Counted from the stretch's first letter, positions 34,191 to 43,878 are shown. The stretch is 64,000 bases of DNA from Novosphingobium aureum (GCF_015865035.1 NZ_JADZGI010000003.1:62001-126000), one strand, 5' to 3'. Numbers and translations are program-made. The notes: generated by a model from the sequence alone, not told the origin.

Positions 34191-34999
34191 GCGATCCGGT
34201 ACTGGCGGTCGAACACCTGTCCATCGCGGCCCGCGCCTCGGGCGCGGCGATCCTGCGCGACGTGAGCTTTTCGCTCGAGCGCGGCAGGGTGCTGGGCATC
34301 GTCGGCGAATCCGGTTCGGGCAAGTCGACCCTCGCCATGGCGATTGCCGGGCTGCTGGCCCCCGGCCTTGCTGTTAGCGAGGGCAGTATCACGCTCGAGG
34401 GGCAGGACCTCGCCGCACTGTCACCGCGTGACCGGCGCCGGCTCAATGGCAGCGCCATCGGTTATGTCTTCCAGGACCCGCTGGCCGCGTTCAACCCGGT
34501 AAGGCCGATCGGTTCGCTGCTGATCGAGACGCTCATGCGCCATCGCCGGATCGGCCGGAGCGAGGCGCGCGAGATCGCCGCGGCGCGGCTGGCGCAGATG
34601 CAGCTGCCCGATCCCGAGGGCATTCTCGCGCGCTACCCGCACGAGTTGTCCGGCGGGCAGCGCCAGCGGGTGATGATCGCGCTTGCGGTGCTCAACGATC
34701 CCGGCCTGCTGATCGCGGACGAGCCGACCACCGCGCTCGATGCGACCGTCCAGCTCGGCATCCTCGCCTTGCTGCGGCGCGAGGCCGCGACCCGCGCCTC
34801 GATCCTGATAACCCATGACCTGGGCGTCGCGGTCTCGCTGTGCGACGAGATCATCGTGCTGCGTGAGGGCGCGGTCGTCGAGCGCGGCGGGGCGCGCGCG
34901 CTCGTGGCCGATCCGCGCGAGGACTATACGCGGATGCTGGTCGATGCCGCCGCGAGTTTCGGCCTGACCCGGCCCGCGCCAACAAGCGAGGGACCATGA
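34187..34999 (+). CDS. peptide-type ABC transporter ATP-binding protein (DppD-like)
   Basis: A 270-residue ATPase with Walker A GESGSGKST, signature LSGGQRQRVMIALAV and Walker B LLIADEPTTALDATVQ. It is about 50 residues shorter than typical DppD because the C-terminal oligopeptide-transporter extension is missing. It overlaps the permease end by four bases and its own stop overlaps the next ATPase start. It powers import together with the DppF-like partner. Confidence 0.92.
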   Translation: MSDPVLAVEHLSIAARASGAAILRDVSFSLERGRVLGIVGESGSGKSTLAMAIAGLLAPGLAVSEGSITLEGQDLAALSPRDRRRLNGSAIGYVFQDPLAAFNPVRPIGSLLIETLMRHRRIGRSEAREIAAARLAQMQLPDPEGILARYPHELSGGQRQRVMIALAVLNDPGLLIADEPTTALDATVQLGILALLRREAATRASILITHDLGVAVSLCDEIIVLREGAVVERGGARALVADPREDYTRMLVDAAASFGLTRPAPTSEGP

Positions 35000-35832
35000 C
35001 GAAGCCGCTGATCGAACTGCGCGATGTCGCCATACGTTACGGCCGGGGCGCAAGGGCGCCGACCATCGGTCCATGCTCGCTGCAGGTCGCGGCGGGCGAG
35101 ATCGTCGCGCTTGTGGGCGAGTCGGGTTCGGGAAAGTCCTCGCTCGCCCGTGTCGCTGCCGGACTGCAGCAGGCTGACCAAGGCACCGTGCTGCTGGGGG
35201 GCGAGATCGCTGCGGACCTGCCGCGCGGCGCGGCAAGGGCCTTGCTGCGCAGTGTGCAGATGGTCTTCCAGGACCCTTCGAACTCGCTTAATCCCAATCA
35301 AACGGTGGCTCGCACGATCCGCGAACCGATGGTGGTGCGCGGGTTGCGCGATCGCCCGGCGATGGAGCGTGCGCTCGCGGGGCTGATGGAGCTGCTCGGC
35401 CTGCCGGAAAGGCTGCTCGGCGCGAAACCGGCAAGCCTCTCGGGCGGCCAGAAGCAGCGCGTCGCGATCGCGCGGGCGCTGGCGATGGAGCCGCGCGTGC
35501 TGGTCTGCGACGAGGCGCTCTCGGCGCTCGACGTGGTCAATCAGCTGGCCGTCGCGCGCCGTTTCGAGGCCTTGCGCGGACAGGGGCTGGGCATGTTGAT
35601 GGTCTCGCACGACCTCGGCATGGTCCGCCGCCTCGCCGACCGGGTGATCGTGCTGAGGGCAGGGCGGATCGTCGAGCAGGGCAGCGTCGCGCAAGTGCTC
35701 GACGAACCTGCCGATGCCTATACCCGTGCGCTGGTGCGCGCGACGCCCGATGTCCTGCGCGGAGGCCTCGACCTCACTGCGCTCGATACCCTCGCCACGC
35801 AGGAGATCCTCGAGATGGGAGACCACCCGTGA
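34996..35832 (+). CDS. peptide-type ABC transporter ATP-binding protein (DppF-like)
   Basis: A 278-residue ATPase: Walker A GESGSGKSSLARVAAGL, signature LSGGQKQRVAIARALAMEP, Walker B VLVCDEALSALDVVNQ. These match the second ATPase of Dpp/Opp systems, again lacking the long C-terminal tail. It is translationally coupled to the genes on both sides by four-base overlaps. Confidence 0.92.
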   Translation: MTKPLIELRDVAIRYGRGARAPTIGPCSLQVAAGEIVALVGESGSGKSSLARVAAGLQQADQGTVLLGGEIAADLPRGAARALLRSVQMVFQDPSNSLNPNQTVARTIREPMVVRGLRDRPAMERALAGLMELLGLPERLLGAKPASLSGGQKQRVAIARALAMEPRVLVCDEALSALDVVNQLAVARRFEALRGQGLGMLMVSHDLGMVRRLADRVIVLRAGRIVEQGSVAQVLDEPADAYTRALVRATPDVLRGGLDLTALDTLATQEILEMGDHP

Positions 35833-36959
35833 ACGTTCGAGACCTTCGCCACGATCTTCTCGCCCGGCCCGAGCCGGAGCAGGAGAGCCGCCAGCGCGCC
35901 GTCGTCGCCCTGCGCCGGATCGTTTCGGGAAGGCTGCGCGCGCGCAACCTGCCGGCTTACGAGGCCGAGGCGCTGCCCGCCTATCGCGCCGCTCGGGCAA
36001 GCGAACCCGAAACCCGCGAGGAGATCGCGCAGGCCCTGTTCCTCTCGCCCGGCTATCGTACCTGGAGTGCTCTGGCGCGTGCCTCGCAGGAAATGATCTG
36101 GCTGACCGTCGGCGAGCCCGTGTTGCGCCAGCAGGAGCGCATCGCCGAAGCGGCGCACCGTCTCGGGAACGGCGCGCGGCAAGGTGCGGGCGGCTCGCTC
36201 GCGCTCGACCCTGCCTTCGAGCCGGTTGCCGAGATCGCCGATATCGACATCCACCTCCAGCCCGGCGGCTATGCGCTCGAGCGTCACGGCGAGGACTGGC
36301 TGGCAGGCGCGCTCTACGAGGCAGGTGGCAATATCTATGCCTTCGGGCAGGGCATCGGCAAGGCCGACAGCAAGGCAGGGGCGGTCATGCGGCACCTCGA
36401 GCAGGTCCGTCCCGGCTTCGCGCCCGCGCGCATTCTCGAGATCGGGTGTTCGGCGGGGGCTGCGAGCTGTGCCTGGGCGCTCGCCTTCCCCGAGGCCGAG
36501 GTCCAGGCCGTCGATATCGGCGCAGGGATGCTGCGCTATGCCCATGCCCGCGCCGAGGCGCTGGGGGCACGGGTCCATTTCCACCAGGCCGACGCGGCCG
36601 CGCTCTCCCGCTTCGAGGATGGCGGGTTCGATCTCGTCGTCTCGCACAACCTGCTGCACGAGATCGGGCGCGACAAGCGCAGGGCGATGATGCGCGAGGC
36701 GCACCGGCTGGTCGCGCCCGGCGGCCTCGTCGTTCATCAGGACGTGCCGACCCGCTTCGTCGAGGGCGAGGTCGCGCAGGTCGAGCGGGCCTGGGACGTG
36801 CGCTTCAACGGCGAGGCCTTCTGGAGCATCTACGCGGGCGACGATCTTCTCGCCGACATGCGCGAGGCGGGCTTCGCGCCCGACCGCGTCGCGCAGCTCA
36901 AGCTGGAAAAGACCGACGGGCGCGGCGGCTGGTACCTGCTCGAGGGACAGGCTGGCTGA
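35829..36959 (+). CDS. class I SAM-dependent methyltransferase
   Basis: A 376-residue protein. An all-helical N-terminal region (residues 1 to about 190) precedes a Rossmann methyltransferase domain with motif I ILEIGCSAGAASCAWALAFP, motif II VQAVDIGAGMLRYA, and FDLVVSHNLLHEI. A methyltransferase inside an ABC-importer operon (four-base overlap with the ATPase, two-base gap to the binding protein) is unusual. It could modify the imported compound or a cytoplasmic intermediate. The acceptor cannot be predicted. Confidence 0.85.
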   Translation: MNVRDLRHDLLARPEPEQESRQRAVVALRRIVSGRLRARNLPAYEAEALPAYRAARASEPETREEIAQALFLSPGYRTWSALARASQEMIWLTVGEPVLRQQERIAEAAHRLGNGARQGAGGSLALDPAFEPVAEIADIDIHLQPGGYALERHGEDWLAGALYEAGGNIYAFGQGIGKADSKAGAVMRHLEQVRPGFAPARILEIGCSAGAASCAWALAFPEAEVQAVDIGAGMLRYAHARAEALGARVHFHQADAAALSRFEDGGFDLVVSHNLLHEIGRDKRRAMMREAHRLVAPGGLVVHQDVPTRFVEGEVAQVERAWDVRFNGEAFWSIYAGDDLLADMREAGFAPDRVAQLKLEKTDGRGGWYLLEGQAG

Positions 36960-36961
36960 CG

Positions 36962-38524
36962 ATGCGCATATTCGCGATGCCCCTGCTGCTGGCCTGCCTG
37001 CTCCTTGCGGGGTGCACCGGTTCGCGCGGCGCTGAGGACAAGAGTGAGGACACGGCTGGAAGCAGGGCCGAGGCGCAGACCCTGCGCATCGGCGTCAACG
37101 GGCTGCCGAGCAGTCTGGCCAATCCGTTTCGCGGCAATGGCCGTCCGGGCATCTTCGTGTGGTCGCAACTCTTCGATGCGCTGACCCGCCTCGACGAGGA
37201 GGGCGCGCTGGTGCCTGCGCTCGCGCTCTCGTGGGAGGCCGAGGACGCGACACACTGGCGCCTGCGGCTGCGACCGGGGGTGCGCTTCTCGAACGGACAG
37301 CGTTTCGACGCGCCCGGTGCGGCCAAGGTGCTCAACTGGCTGGCATCGCCGGAAGGGCGGCGCACCGTCGTCGGGGCGGAGCTCAAGGCGATCGAGCGGG
37401 CATGGGCCGCCGGGCCACTCGATCTGCGCATCGCGACGTCCGAGCCCGACCCGATCCTGCCCAAGCGCCTCGTCTCGGCGTGGATGGTCGAGCCCGATCT
37501 GTGGCGCGAACTTGGTGCGGAGGGCTTCGCACAGGCGCCGGTCGGAACCGGGCCGTTCCGCCTGCTGCGCTGGGATCACCGCCAGCGCCGTGTCGAGCTG
37601 GTGGCGAGCCGCCAGAGCTGGCGTTCGACCGGCTGGAAGCGGCTGAGCTTCATCGAGCTGCCCGATGCGGCGGTGCGCACGCAGGCGCTGCTTTCGCGCG
37701 ACGTCGACATTGCGCCGGTCGAGATCGAGGAGATCGACCGGCTCGAGGAGCGGGGCTATCCGGTCAGCGTCACCGGCTCGATGGCGGTCATGTCGATCGC
37801 CTTTCGCACCGAGGGCGATGCGGCCAGCCCCTTGCGCGACGTGCGCGTGCGCCGTGCGCTCAATCTCGCGGTCGACAAGGAGGCGCTCGCCCGCCTCCTG
37901 CTGCGCGGCATGGGCCGTCTCGCAGGCCAGCCCGCCGCGCGCGGGGTGAGCGGCCAGGACCCGGCCATCGCGCCTTACCCTTACGACCCGCGGCGCGCGC
38001 GCGAATTGCTGGCGCAGGCAGGCCATGCACAAGGCTTCGATCTCGACATCGATATCCTGACCAACTCGCTGCCTGCCGACAGCCTGATCTACCAGGCGGT
38101 GGCCTGGCAACTGGGCGAAGTGGGCGTGCGCGCGCACCTGCGCGTGACCAGCCTGCCCGAATACCTGCGCAAGCTCGCGACCAACGGGTGGAGCGCCGGG
38201 GCCTTCGGTGCCTCGTGGAATGCCGCGCCCTACAACGATGCGATCCGCTCGATGGAAAGCTTCTCGTGCCTGCGTGCGAACCCTTTCTTCTGTGATCGCG
38301 CACTTGCCGACCGGCTCGTCACGGCGCAGCGGATCGGTGACGACGCCCGCCGCGAGCAGGCGCTGCGCGCGGTCGGGCGCGGGTTTCACGAGGCCGCGCC
38401 GGCGCTGTTCCTGGTCGAACAGATCGACTTGTTCTCCTATCAGAAGGACCTGCACAACGTGACCATCGCCAACCGTATTCCTGCCTTCGAGACCATCACG
38501 CGGGCCGCGGAGGCGCGCCGGTGA
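36962..38524 (+). CDS. ABC transporter substrate-binding lipoprotein (peptide/opine class)
   Basis: A 520-residue solute-binding protein of the SBP_bac_5 family. The N-terminus MRIFAMPLLLACLLLAGC is a lipoprotein signal with lipobox LAGC (Cys18), so it is anchored in the periplasmic leaflet. The body has the family pattern: LFDALTRLDEEGALVPALALSWE, LRPGVRFSNGQRFDA, VGTGPFRLLRWD and AVDKEALARLLLRGMG. Family members bind peptides, opines, nickel chelates or glutathione. It is encoded after the methyltransferase and supplies substrate to the permeases upstream. Confidence 0.92.
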   Translation: MRIFAMPLLLACLLLAGCTGSRGAEDKSEDTAGSRAEAQTLRIGVNGLPSSLANPFRGNGRPGIFVWSQLFDALTRLDEEGALVPALALSWEAEDATHWRLRLRPGVRFSNGQRFDAPGAAKVLNWLASPEGRRTVVGAELKAIERAWAAGPLDLRIATSEPDPILPKRLVSAWMVEPDLWRELGAEGFAQAPVGTGPFRLLRWDHRQRRVELVASRQSWRSTGWKRLSFIELPDAAVRTQALLSRDVDIAPVEIEEIDRLEERGYPVSVTGSMAVMSIAFRTEGDAASPLRDVRVRRALNLAVDKEALARLLLRGMGRLAGQPAARGVSGQDPAIAPYPYDPRRARELLAQAGHAQGFDLDIDILTNSLPADSLIYQAVAWQLGEVGVRAHLRVTSLPEYLRKLATNGWSAGAFGASWNAAPYNDAIRSMESFSCLRANPFFCDRALADRLVTAQRIGDDARREQALRAVGRGFHEAAPALFLVEQIDLFSYQKDLHNVTIANRIPAFETITRAAEARR

Positions 38525-38847
38525 CTTCTTCCAGCGATGCCATTGTCGAGATGATCCGCCTCGCTCGGGGCGAGAGGCCGTTCAGTTTCAGCTGCCAGGA
38601 GGCAGAGACGGTGCTCAACATGACCTTGAGCCTCGCGGTCGAACTGAGCGTTGCCAACGACAAGATCGCCCGGCTGGAAAGCAGCGTCGCGGCACTGAGC
38701 GGCAAGTCCGTCGCGGACTGGCAGGCACAGGCGCTCGCCGGCGAGGACGCGGCCGAGCGCGCGCAGGCAAGCGAAGCGATGCTGCTGCGGGTCCTGCGCA
38801 TCGTGCTCGATCCGCGCAGGCCGGTCGACGGGCGCAACGGCGCGTGA
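38521..38847 (+). CDS. small helical hypothetical protein (108 aa)
   Basis: A 108-residue, mostly helical acidic protein. The segment LSLAVELSVANDKIARLESSVAALSG has heptad-like hydrophobic spacing and may form a short coiled coil. There is no signal peptide, cysteine cluster or catalytic motif. The GTG start overlaps the binding-protein stop and its own stop overlaps the next GTG, so it belongs firmly to the operon. It may be a small partner of the flavoprotein encoded next; the family is not recognised. Confidence 0.75.
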   Translation: MTSSSDAIVEMIRLARGERPFSFSCQEAETVLNMTLSLAVELSVANDKIARLESSVAALSGKSVADWQAQALAGEDAAERAQASEAMLLRVLRIVLDPRRPVDGRNGA

Positions 38848-40307
38848 GCGATGCTTCGCGAAATACGACCGAGATAAAGGATGCCGGGTCCTTCGATGCG
38901 CTGATCGTGGGTGGCGGCGGAGCGGGCATCATGGCCGCGCTCTTCGCCGCACGCGGCGGTGCACGGGTGGCGCTCGTCGAGCGGGCGGAGCGGCTGGGCG
39001 GTTGCCTGCTCGTCGCCAATGGGCAGATGAGCGCGGCGGGAACCCGGCTCCAGCGCGAGCAGGGCATCGCCGACAGCGCCGACCTGCATTTCGAGGACGT
39101 CATGCGCATCAGCCGGGGCACCGCCGATCCGGCGCTGGTGCGCCTTGCGGTCGAGAATGCCGCGACGACCTTCGACTGGCTGTGCGATCAGGGTTTCACC
39201 GTCGAGCCCGGGCATCCGGTGCTGGGCAATAGCCACGAGCCTTATAGCCGCCCGCGTTACTACTGGTCGCGCGAGCGCGGGCACGCGGTGCTGGCCTGTC
39301 TCGAACCGCTGCTTGCGCAGCAGGTGGGGCGCGGGGCAATCTCGCTGTGGTGCGAAACTGGCATCGACGCGCTGCGCTTCGACGCGGCGGGGCGGGTGAG
39401 CGGCGCGCTGGGGCGCGATGCGCAAGGCGTGCGGCTTGGCTGGTCGGCGCCGCGCGTGGTGCTGGCGACGGGCGGATATTCGGCCAATGCCGCGCTTTAC
39501 GAGAAGATCAGCGGCGTGCCCCAGCACTGCGCCATGGCCTATCCCCACGCGCAGGGCATCGGCCACGAGATTGCCGTTCAGGCGGGCGGCCACCTGCGCG
39601 GGATCGAGAACCTGTTCACCAATTTCGGCTTCCCGCTCGAGCGCCTCGACGTGCCCTCGCGCCCGGTGGCGCGGGTGGTGACCGACCCCGCGCTGCGCGC
39701 GCCTTGCGAGATCTACGTCAATGCGGCGGGTGCACGCTTCGTGCGCGAGGACGATGCCTCGGTGGATTCGCGCGAGCAGGCATTGCTGCGCCAGCCCGGA
39801 CACCGCTACTGGATCGTGTTCGATCAGGCGATGCTCGAGCAGGCGGAGCCGATCCTTTCGGGCTGGAGCCGCGAGGCCATCGCCGCGCAGTTCGCCAAGG
39901 GGCATCCCTCGTTCCACAAGGCCGCGAGCCTCGCCGATCTGGCGCGGGTGGCGGGGATCGACGCGCAGGGTCTGCGCGCGAGTATCGCAGCCTACAACGC
40001 CGGGGTCGAGAGCGGCGAGGATGCTCTGGGCCGCCGGCATCTGCCCGCGCCCATCGCACAAGCTCCTTTCTATGCCATCCGCCAGCAGGGCTGCACCATC
40101 AGCAGCGCCGCCGGGCTCGCCGTCGACATCGACCTGCAGGTCCTGCGCGAAGACGGCAGCGCGATCGAGGGCCTCCACGCCATCGGCGAGATCCTCGGCG
40201 CGGGCCAGACCATGGGCAAGGCGGCCTGCGGCGGCATGATGATTACGCCGGCGCTGACCTTCGGACGCCTGCTGGGCGAGCGGATCGCGCGCGAGCGCCG
40301 GGCATGA
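38844..40307 (+). CDS. FAD-dependent oxidoreductase (fumarate reductase flavoprotein-like)
   Basis: A 487-residue flavoprotein. The FAD motif GGGGAG (residues 23-28) and LVERAERLGG are N-terminal, and the family C-terminus GLHAIGEILGAGQTMGKAACGGMMITPALTFGRLLGE is present. It resembles the 3-ketosteroid dehydrogenase/fumarate reductase group and would reduce or form a C=C bond next to a carbonyl. No Sec or Tat signal is seen, so it acts in the cytoplasm on an imported compound. It starts at GTG inside the stop of the small helical protein. Confidence 0.9.
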   Translation: MSDASRNTTEIKDAGSFDALIVGGGGAGIMAALFAARGGARVALVERAERLGGCLLVANGQMSAAGTRLQREQGIADSADLHFEDVMRISRGTADPALVRLAVENAATTFDWLCDQGFTVEPGHPVLGNSHEPYSRPRYYWSRERGHAVLACLEPLLAQQVGRGAISLWCETGIDALRFDAAGRVSGALGRDAQGVRLGWSAPRVVLATGGYSANAALYEKISGVPQHCAMAYPHAQGIGHEIAVQAGGHLRGIENLFTNFGFPLERLDVPSRPVARVVTDPALRAPCEIYVNAAGARFVREDDASVDSREQALLRQPGHRYWIVFDQAMLEQAEPILSGWSREAIAAQFAKGHPSFHKAASLADLARVAGIDAQGLRASIAAYNAGVESGEDALGRRHLPAPIAQAPFYAIRQQGCTISSAAGLAVDIDLQVLREDGSAIEGLHAIGEILGAGQTMGKAACGGMMITPALTFGRLLGERIARERRA

Positions 40308-41101
40308 GCGCGCCCGCGCTCGTGCGTGGCTATTGCACGGGATCGTGGGGGCAGGTGCACCGGCGCGAATGCGGCGGGGGTGGCACCGCGCTGGTCCTGC
40401 TCCACCAGACGCCCTGGTCTTCGCTCCAGTTCGAGTTCGTGCTTGGCGAGCTTGGCGCCAGGCGGCGCGCGATCGCGCTGGACACGCCCGGCTACGGCCA
40501 GTCCGATGCCCCGCCCGCAGCGCCCGAAATCGCCGATTATGCGCAGAACCTGCGCGTCGTCCTCGACGAGTTGGGGATCGCGCGCGCGGTGGTTGGCGGA
40601 CACCATACCGGTGCGCTCGTCGCAGCGGCCTTCGCGGCGCGCCACCCGCACCGCTGCGCCGGTGTGCTGCTCGACAACGCCCCTTTCTACACCGCGTCCG
40701 AGCGCCGCGAGCGTCAGGCGCGGGTTCATCGCAGCTTCGCGCCTTGTGCCGAGGGCACCCATTTCGCCGAGCGCTGGCGCTACCTGCGCCGGGTGATGGA
40801 CCCGGCGGCGAGCGATCGCACGGTCCACGAGGCGGTGCTGCGCTACTACGAGGCGAGCGGTGAGCCCGAGTGGGGCCATGCCGCGGCCTATCGCCACGAC
40901 CTCGCGCACGACCTCGAACGGATCGCCTGCCCGACGCTGGTGCTGGCCAGCCGCGCCGATGCGATCTTCGCCAGTGCCGCAAGGATCATGCTGGCGCGCG
41001 AGGACTTTTCGTACGTCGCGCTCGATGGCGGCTCCGCGGTCGTTCGCGAGCGCCCTGCCGAGTGGCTTGGCGCGGTCGGCGACTTCCTCGCTCGACTCTA
41101 G
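40304..41101 (+). CDS. alpha/beta-hydrolase-fold protein lacking a canonical triad
   Basis: A 265-residue alpha/beta-fold protein. The oxyanion-hole segment is LVLLHQTPWSS and DTPGYGQSD is typical. The nucleophile elbow reads GHHTG (residues 99-103) with His101 where Ser, Cys or Asp should be. At the position of the catalytic His before the ERP motif the sequence is GGSAVVRERP, with Ser. A hydrolytic triad therefore seems absent. It may be a lyase, isomerase or binding protein, or use His101 differently. It is the last gene of the ABC operon and overlaps the flavoprotein stop. Confidence 0.85.
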   Translation: MSAPALVRGYCTGSWGQVHRRECGGGGTALVLLHQTPWSSLQFEFVLGELGARRRAIALDTPGYGQSDAPPAAPEIADYAQNLRVVLDELGIARAVVGGHHTGALVAAAFAARHPHRCAGVLLDNAPFYTASERRERQARVHRSFAPCAEGTHFAERWRYLRRVMDPAASDRTVHEAVLRYYEASGEPEWGHAAAYRHDLAHDLERIACPTLVLASRADAIFASAARIMLAREDFSYVALDGGSAVVRERPAEWLGAVGDFLARL

Positions 41102-41371
41102 TCCGGAGGCCCCAATCGAGGGCCTGTCAGTTGTACGCAAATTCCATTGATTCACGTCAATTTGATGACGGGAATTTTCAACTCGTTCCCGCATTTTCCA
41201 TAACCATTTGAAAAACAGCGATAAAAAATGCTGCGCGGATTCTGATTGTCCCTTGCAGTTGTATCTAAATGAGTACAAACTTCTTTCACAGAGAGAGCGA
41301 GGCGGGCGCCATCGAGAACAGGCCCGACCAGCTTTGCAGGGTTCAAGGGCTAGACAAATCGGGGGGTAAGC
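41102..41371 (+). promoter_or_regulatory. AT-rich leader of the TonB receptor operon
   Basis: This 270-bp gap is much richer in A+T than the surroundings (for example AAAACAGCGATAAAAAATG near 41210) and should hold the promoter of the TonB receptor operon. Operator candidate C lies at 41259-41278. No -35/-10 pair could be assigned with confidence, and no gene is visible. GGGGGT a few bases before the receptor ATG is the ribosome site. Confidence 0.45.
41259..41278. promoter_or_regulatory. GntR-type operator candidate, site C
   Basis: TTGTAT-CTAAATGA-GTACAA has the same half-sites and 8-bp spacer as the other four candidates. It is located 94 bp upstream of the TonB receptor ATG. Confidence 0.6.
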
Positions 41372-43843
41372 ATGGCTTATAACGGTACATTCGCGCGCGC
41401 TGCATTCATGGCTTCGGCGTCGCTTCTTGGAACGATCGCGGCAATGCCCGCGCTGGCACAGACAACCGCTCCGGCGGCCGATGCCGAGGCGCGCGGCGCA
41501 GCTGGCAGCGGGACCGAAATTCTCGTCACCGCGCGCAAGCGCGAGGAACGTCTGGTCGACGTTCCGATCTCGATCACGGCATTCGGCGCGGACGATATCG
41601 AGAACAAGCAGATCACCGATCTGGGCGATGTCGCCTCGCTTTCGCCGAACGTGACCTTCCAGGCGGTCGGCGGGCGCAATACGCCTTCGCTGTTCATCCG
41701 CGGCGTCTATTCCACCGCAACCGTGGGTCGTCTTGCGACCACCGCGGTGTTCCAGGACGGCATCTACGTCCTTGGCGGGATCGGCTCGGTCAACACGGCC
41801 GACGTTTCCAGCATCGAGGTGCTGAAAGGTCCGCAGAACGCCTACTTCGGCCGTAACACCTTCGCCGGCGCGATCAACCTAGTGACCGCCGATCCGGCAG
41901 ACTACCTCACCGGCAAGTTCGAGGCCGAGGCCACCCATCGCGGTTCGTTCAACCTCACCGGCGTGATCGAGGGTCCGCTTGCGGGCGACATCATCCGCGG
42001 CCGCCTCGTCGCCAGCGCCAACCAGAAGGCGGCGATGTACACTGCCAACGATGGTGGCGCGCTCGGCGAGGAGACCACCAAGCAGATCTCGGGAACGCTC
42101 GTGATCGAGCCATCGAGTTCGCTCAAGGTGCGCCTGCGCGCGGCCTACCAGTACGACAAGGACGGCCCGGCGCAGACCGGCTACCTGCGCGGCTCGCAGT
42201 ATGGCAACGACTGCTCGAACCGGGTCATCACCGGCGGCGATGCTGCCGGAAACCAGACCGAATTCGCGGTTACCATGCCCTATTTCTGCGGGTCGATCCC
42301 CGGCCTCGACGAACTGGGCGAAGGGGTTATCACCTCGAACACCTCGTTCGCGAACGCCTTCTGGGATGATCTGGGCGGGCCGGGCAACCTGTACAACGGA
42401 CTGGTGGGCAACAGCCTTGGCCTCGACTCGCTCGACCGCGCGCCCAAGCTCGATCGCTTCGGCATGGCGCGCAAGATGCTGCGCCTCTCGGCCTCGGTCG
42501 ACTACGAAATCTCCGATTATCTCTCGACCGTGCTCAACGTCGGGTACAACAAAAACGACACGATCGTCATTCAGGACACCGACCGCACCGACGAACCCAA
42601 CGTCTTCGCGGCGGTCCCGGCCTTCTACGAGGATTTCTCGGCCGAGCTGCGCCTGCAGTCGGCGGCAGACCGTCCGCTGCGCTGGATGCTTGGCGGGAAC
42701 TACTACAATTCCGATACTTACGCGAACTTCTCGGGTGACGTGACCTATCAGGTTCGACTCCGCGACTACTTCCCGCAGTCGACCGGGCCGGTGGCCTTCA
42801 GCCCGCAGGGCGCGAACAGCGAGACCGCCGATGTCTGGGCCGTGTTCGGTTCGGTCGAGTACGATATCTTCGATAGCCTGACTGTCAGTGGCGAACTGCG
42901 CTACCAGTACGACAAGTCGCGCAGTCCTTCGGATCCCGAACCGGCGATCTTCAAGGACTGGCTGCCGCGCTTCATCGTCAAGTACCAGCCCACCCCGGAC
43001 TGGTCGATGTACGCATCGTACTCGAAGGGCGTGCTGCCCGGCCAGTTCAACACCCAGTACATGAACGCGACCCCCGAGCAGCGTGCCGAGATCGAGACGA
43101 TCCTGCCCGGCTCGACCGAGGTCCTGCCCTCGCAGCAGCTCAAGAACTACGAAGTGGGCATGAAGCAGTCGCTCTATGGCGGCAAGCTGCAGTGGTCGCT
43201 CGCGCTCTACCTGATGAAGTGGGCCAACCTGCCGTCCAGCTCGGCGGTTACCGGCGATACGCTGGGCAACAACTTCACCGCGCTGATCACCTCGGGCGAT
43301 GCCACGTTCAAGGGTGTCGAGTTCGAGGGAACGATCCGCCCCGCCGACGGGCTGACGCTGGGCTGGGGCATTTCCTGGCAGCAGGGCAAGTACGACAGCT
43401 ATACCCAGGGTCTGCTCGCCTCGGGGCTGGTGCTCGGCCTGCGCGACTTCGAGGGCAAGCACCTGCCGCGCATCCCTGACTGGACCGGTAACGTCACCGC
43501 GAACTACGAGGGCACGCTCTCGAGCGAGTGGGACTGGTACGCGGGCAGCGAGGTCAAGTACACCGGCTCGGCTTGGGACAGCGAGGCGAACATCGTCAAG
43601 ACCGACTCGTTCTTCCGCGTCAATTCGCGCGTCGGCGTGCGCAAGGGCGACCTTTCCTTCGAGCTCTTCGCCAAGAACCTGTTCAACGACAACTCCTGGG
43701 ACTTCGCCGTGCGCAACGTCGCCTTCGGCGAGCCGGGCGCGCTGCAGCACCCGTTCAACGGCGGCTACCAGTTCATGCAGGGTCTCTATGTCGGCGCTCC
43801 CGACAAGCGCGAGATCGGCGTGCGCGTGAAGCAGAAGTTCTGA
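41372..43843 (+). CDS. TonB-dependent outer-membrane receptor
   Basis: An 823-residue TonB-dependent receptor. A signal peptide of about 30 residues ends AMPALAQ, and the TonB-box-like GTEILVTARKREERLVDVP is followed by the plug (PSLFIRGVYSTATVGRLATTAVFQDGIYV ... LKGPQNAYFGRNTFAGAINLVTADP). The barrel finishes with GVRVKQKF, the terminal Phe recognised by the BAM complex. It is the first gene of an operon with two exported M24-family proteins and an SDR, so it probably imports the substrate that those proteins process. Confidence 0.95.
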   Translation: MAYNGTFARAAFMASASLLGTIAAMPALAQTTAPAADAEARGAAGSGTEILVTARKREERLVDVPISITAFGADDIENKQITDLGDVASLSPNVTFQAVGGRNTPSLFIRGVYSTATVGRLATTAVFQDGIYVLGGIGSVNTADVSSIEVLKGPQNAYFGRNTFAGAINLVTADPADYLTGKFEAEATHRGSFNLTGVIEGPLAGDIIRGRLVASANQKAAMYTANDGGALGEETTKQISGTLVIEPSSSLKVRLRAAYQYDKDGPAQTGYLRGSQYGNDCSNRVITGGDAAGNQTEFAVTMPYFCGSIPGLDELGEGVITSNTSFANAFWDDLGGPGNLYNGLVGNSLGLDSLDRAPKLDRFGMARKMLRLSASVDYEISDYLSTVLNVGYNKNDTIVIQDTDRTDEPNVFAAVPAFYEDFSAELRLQSAADRPLRWMLGGNYYNSDTYANFSGDVTYQVRLRDYFPQSTGPVAFSPQGANSETADVWAVFGSVEYDIFDSLTVSGELRYQYDKSRSPSDPEPAIFKDWLPRFIVKYQPTPDWSMYASYSKGVLPGQFNTQYMNATPEQRAEIETILPGSTEVLPSQQLKNYEVGMKQSLYGGKLQWSLALYLMKWANLPSSSAVTGDTLGNNFTALITSGDATFKGVEFEGTIRPADGLTLGWGISWQQGKYDSYTQGLLASGLVLGLRDFEGKHLPRIPDWTGNVTANYEGTLSSEWDWYAGSEVKYTGSAWDSEANIVKTDSFFRVNSRVGVRKGDLSFELFAKNLFNDNSWDFAVRNVAFGEPGALQHPFNGGYQFMQGLYVGAPDKREIGVRVKQKF

Positions 43844-43878
43844 GCAACCAATCGGCCCAGCAAGATCGGGAGCCTGTT

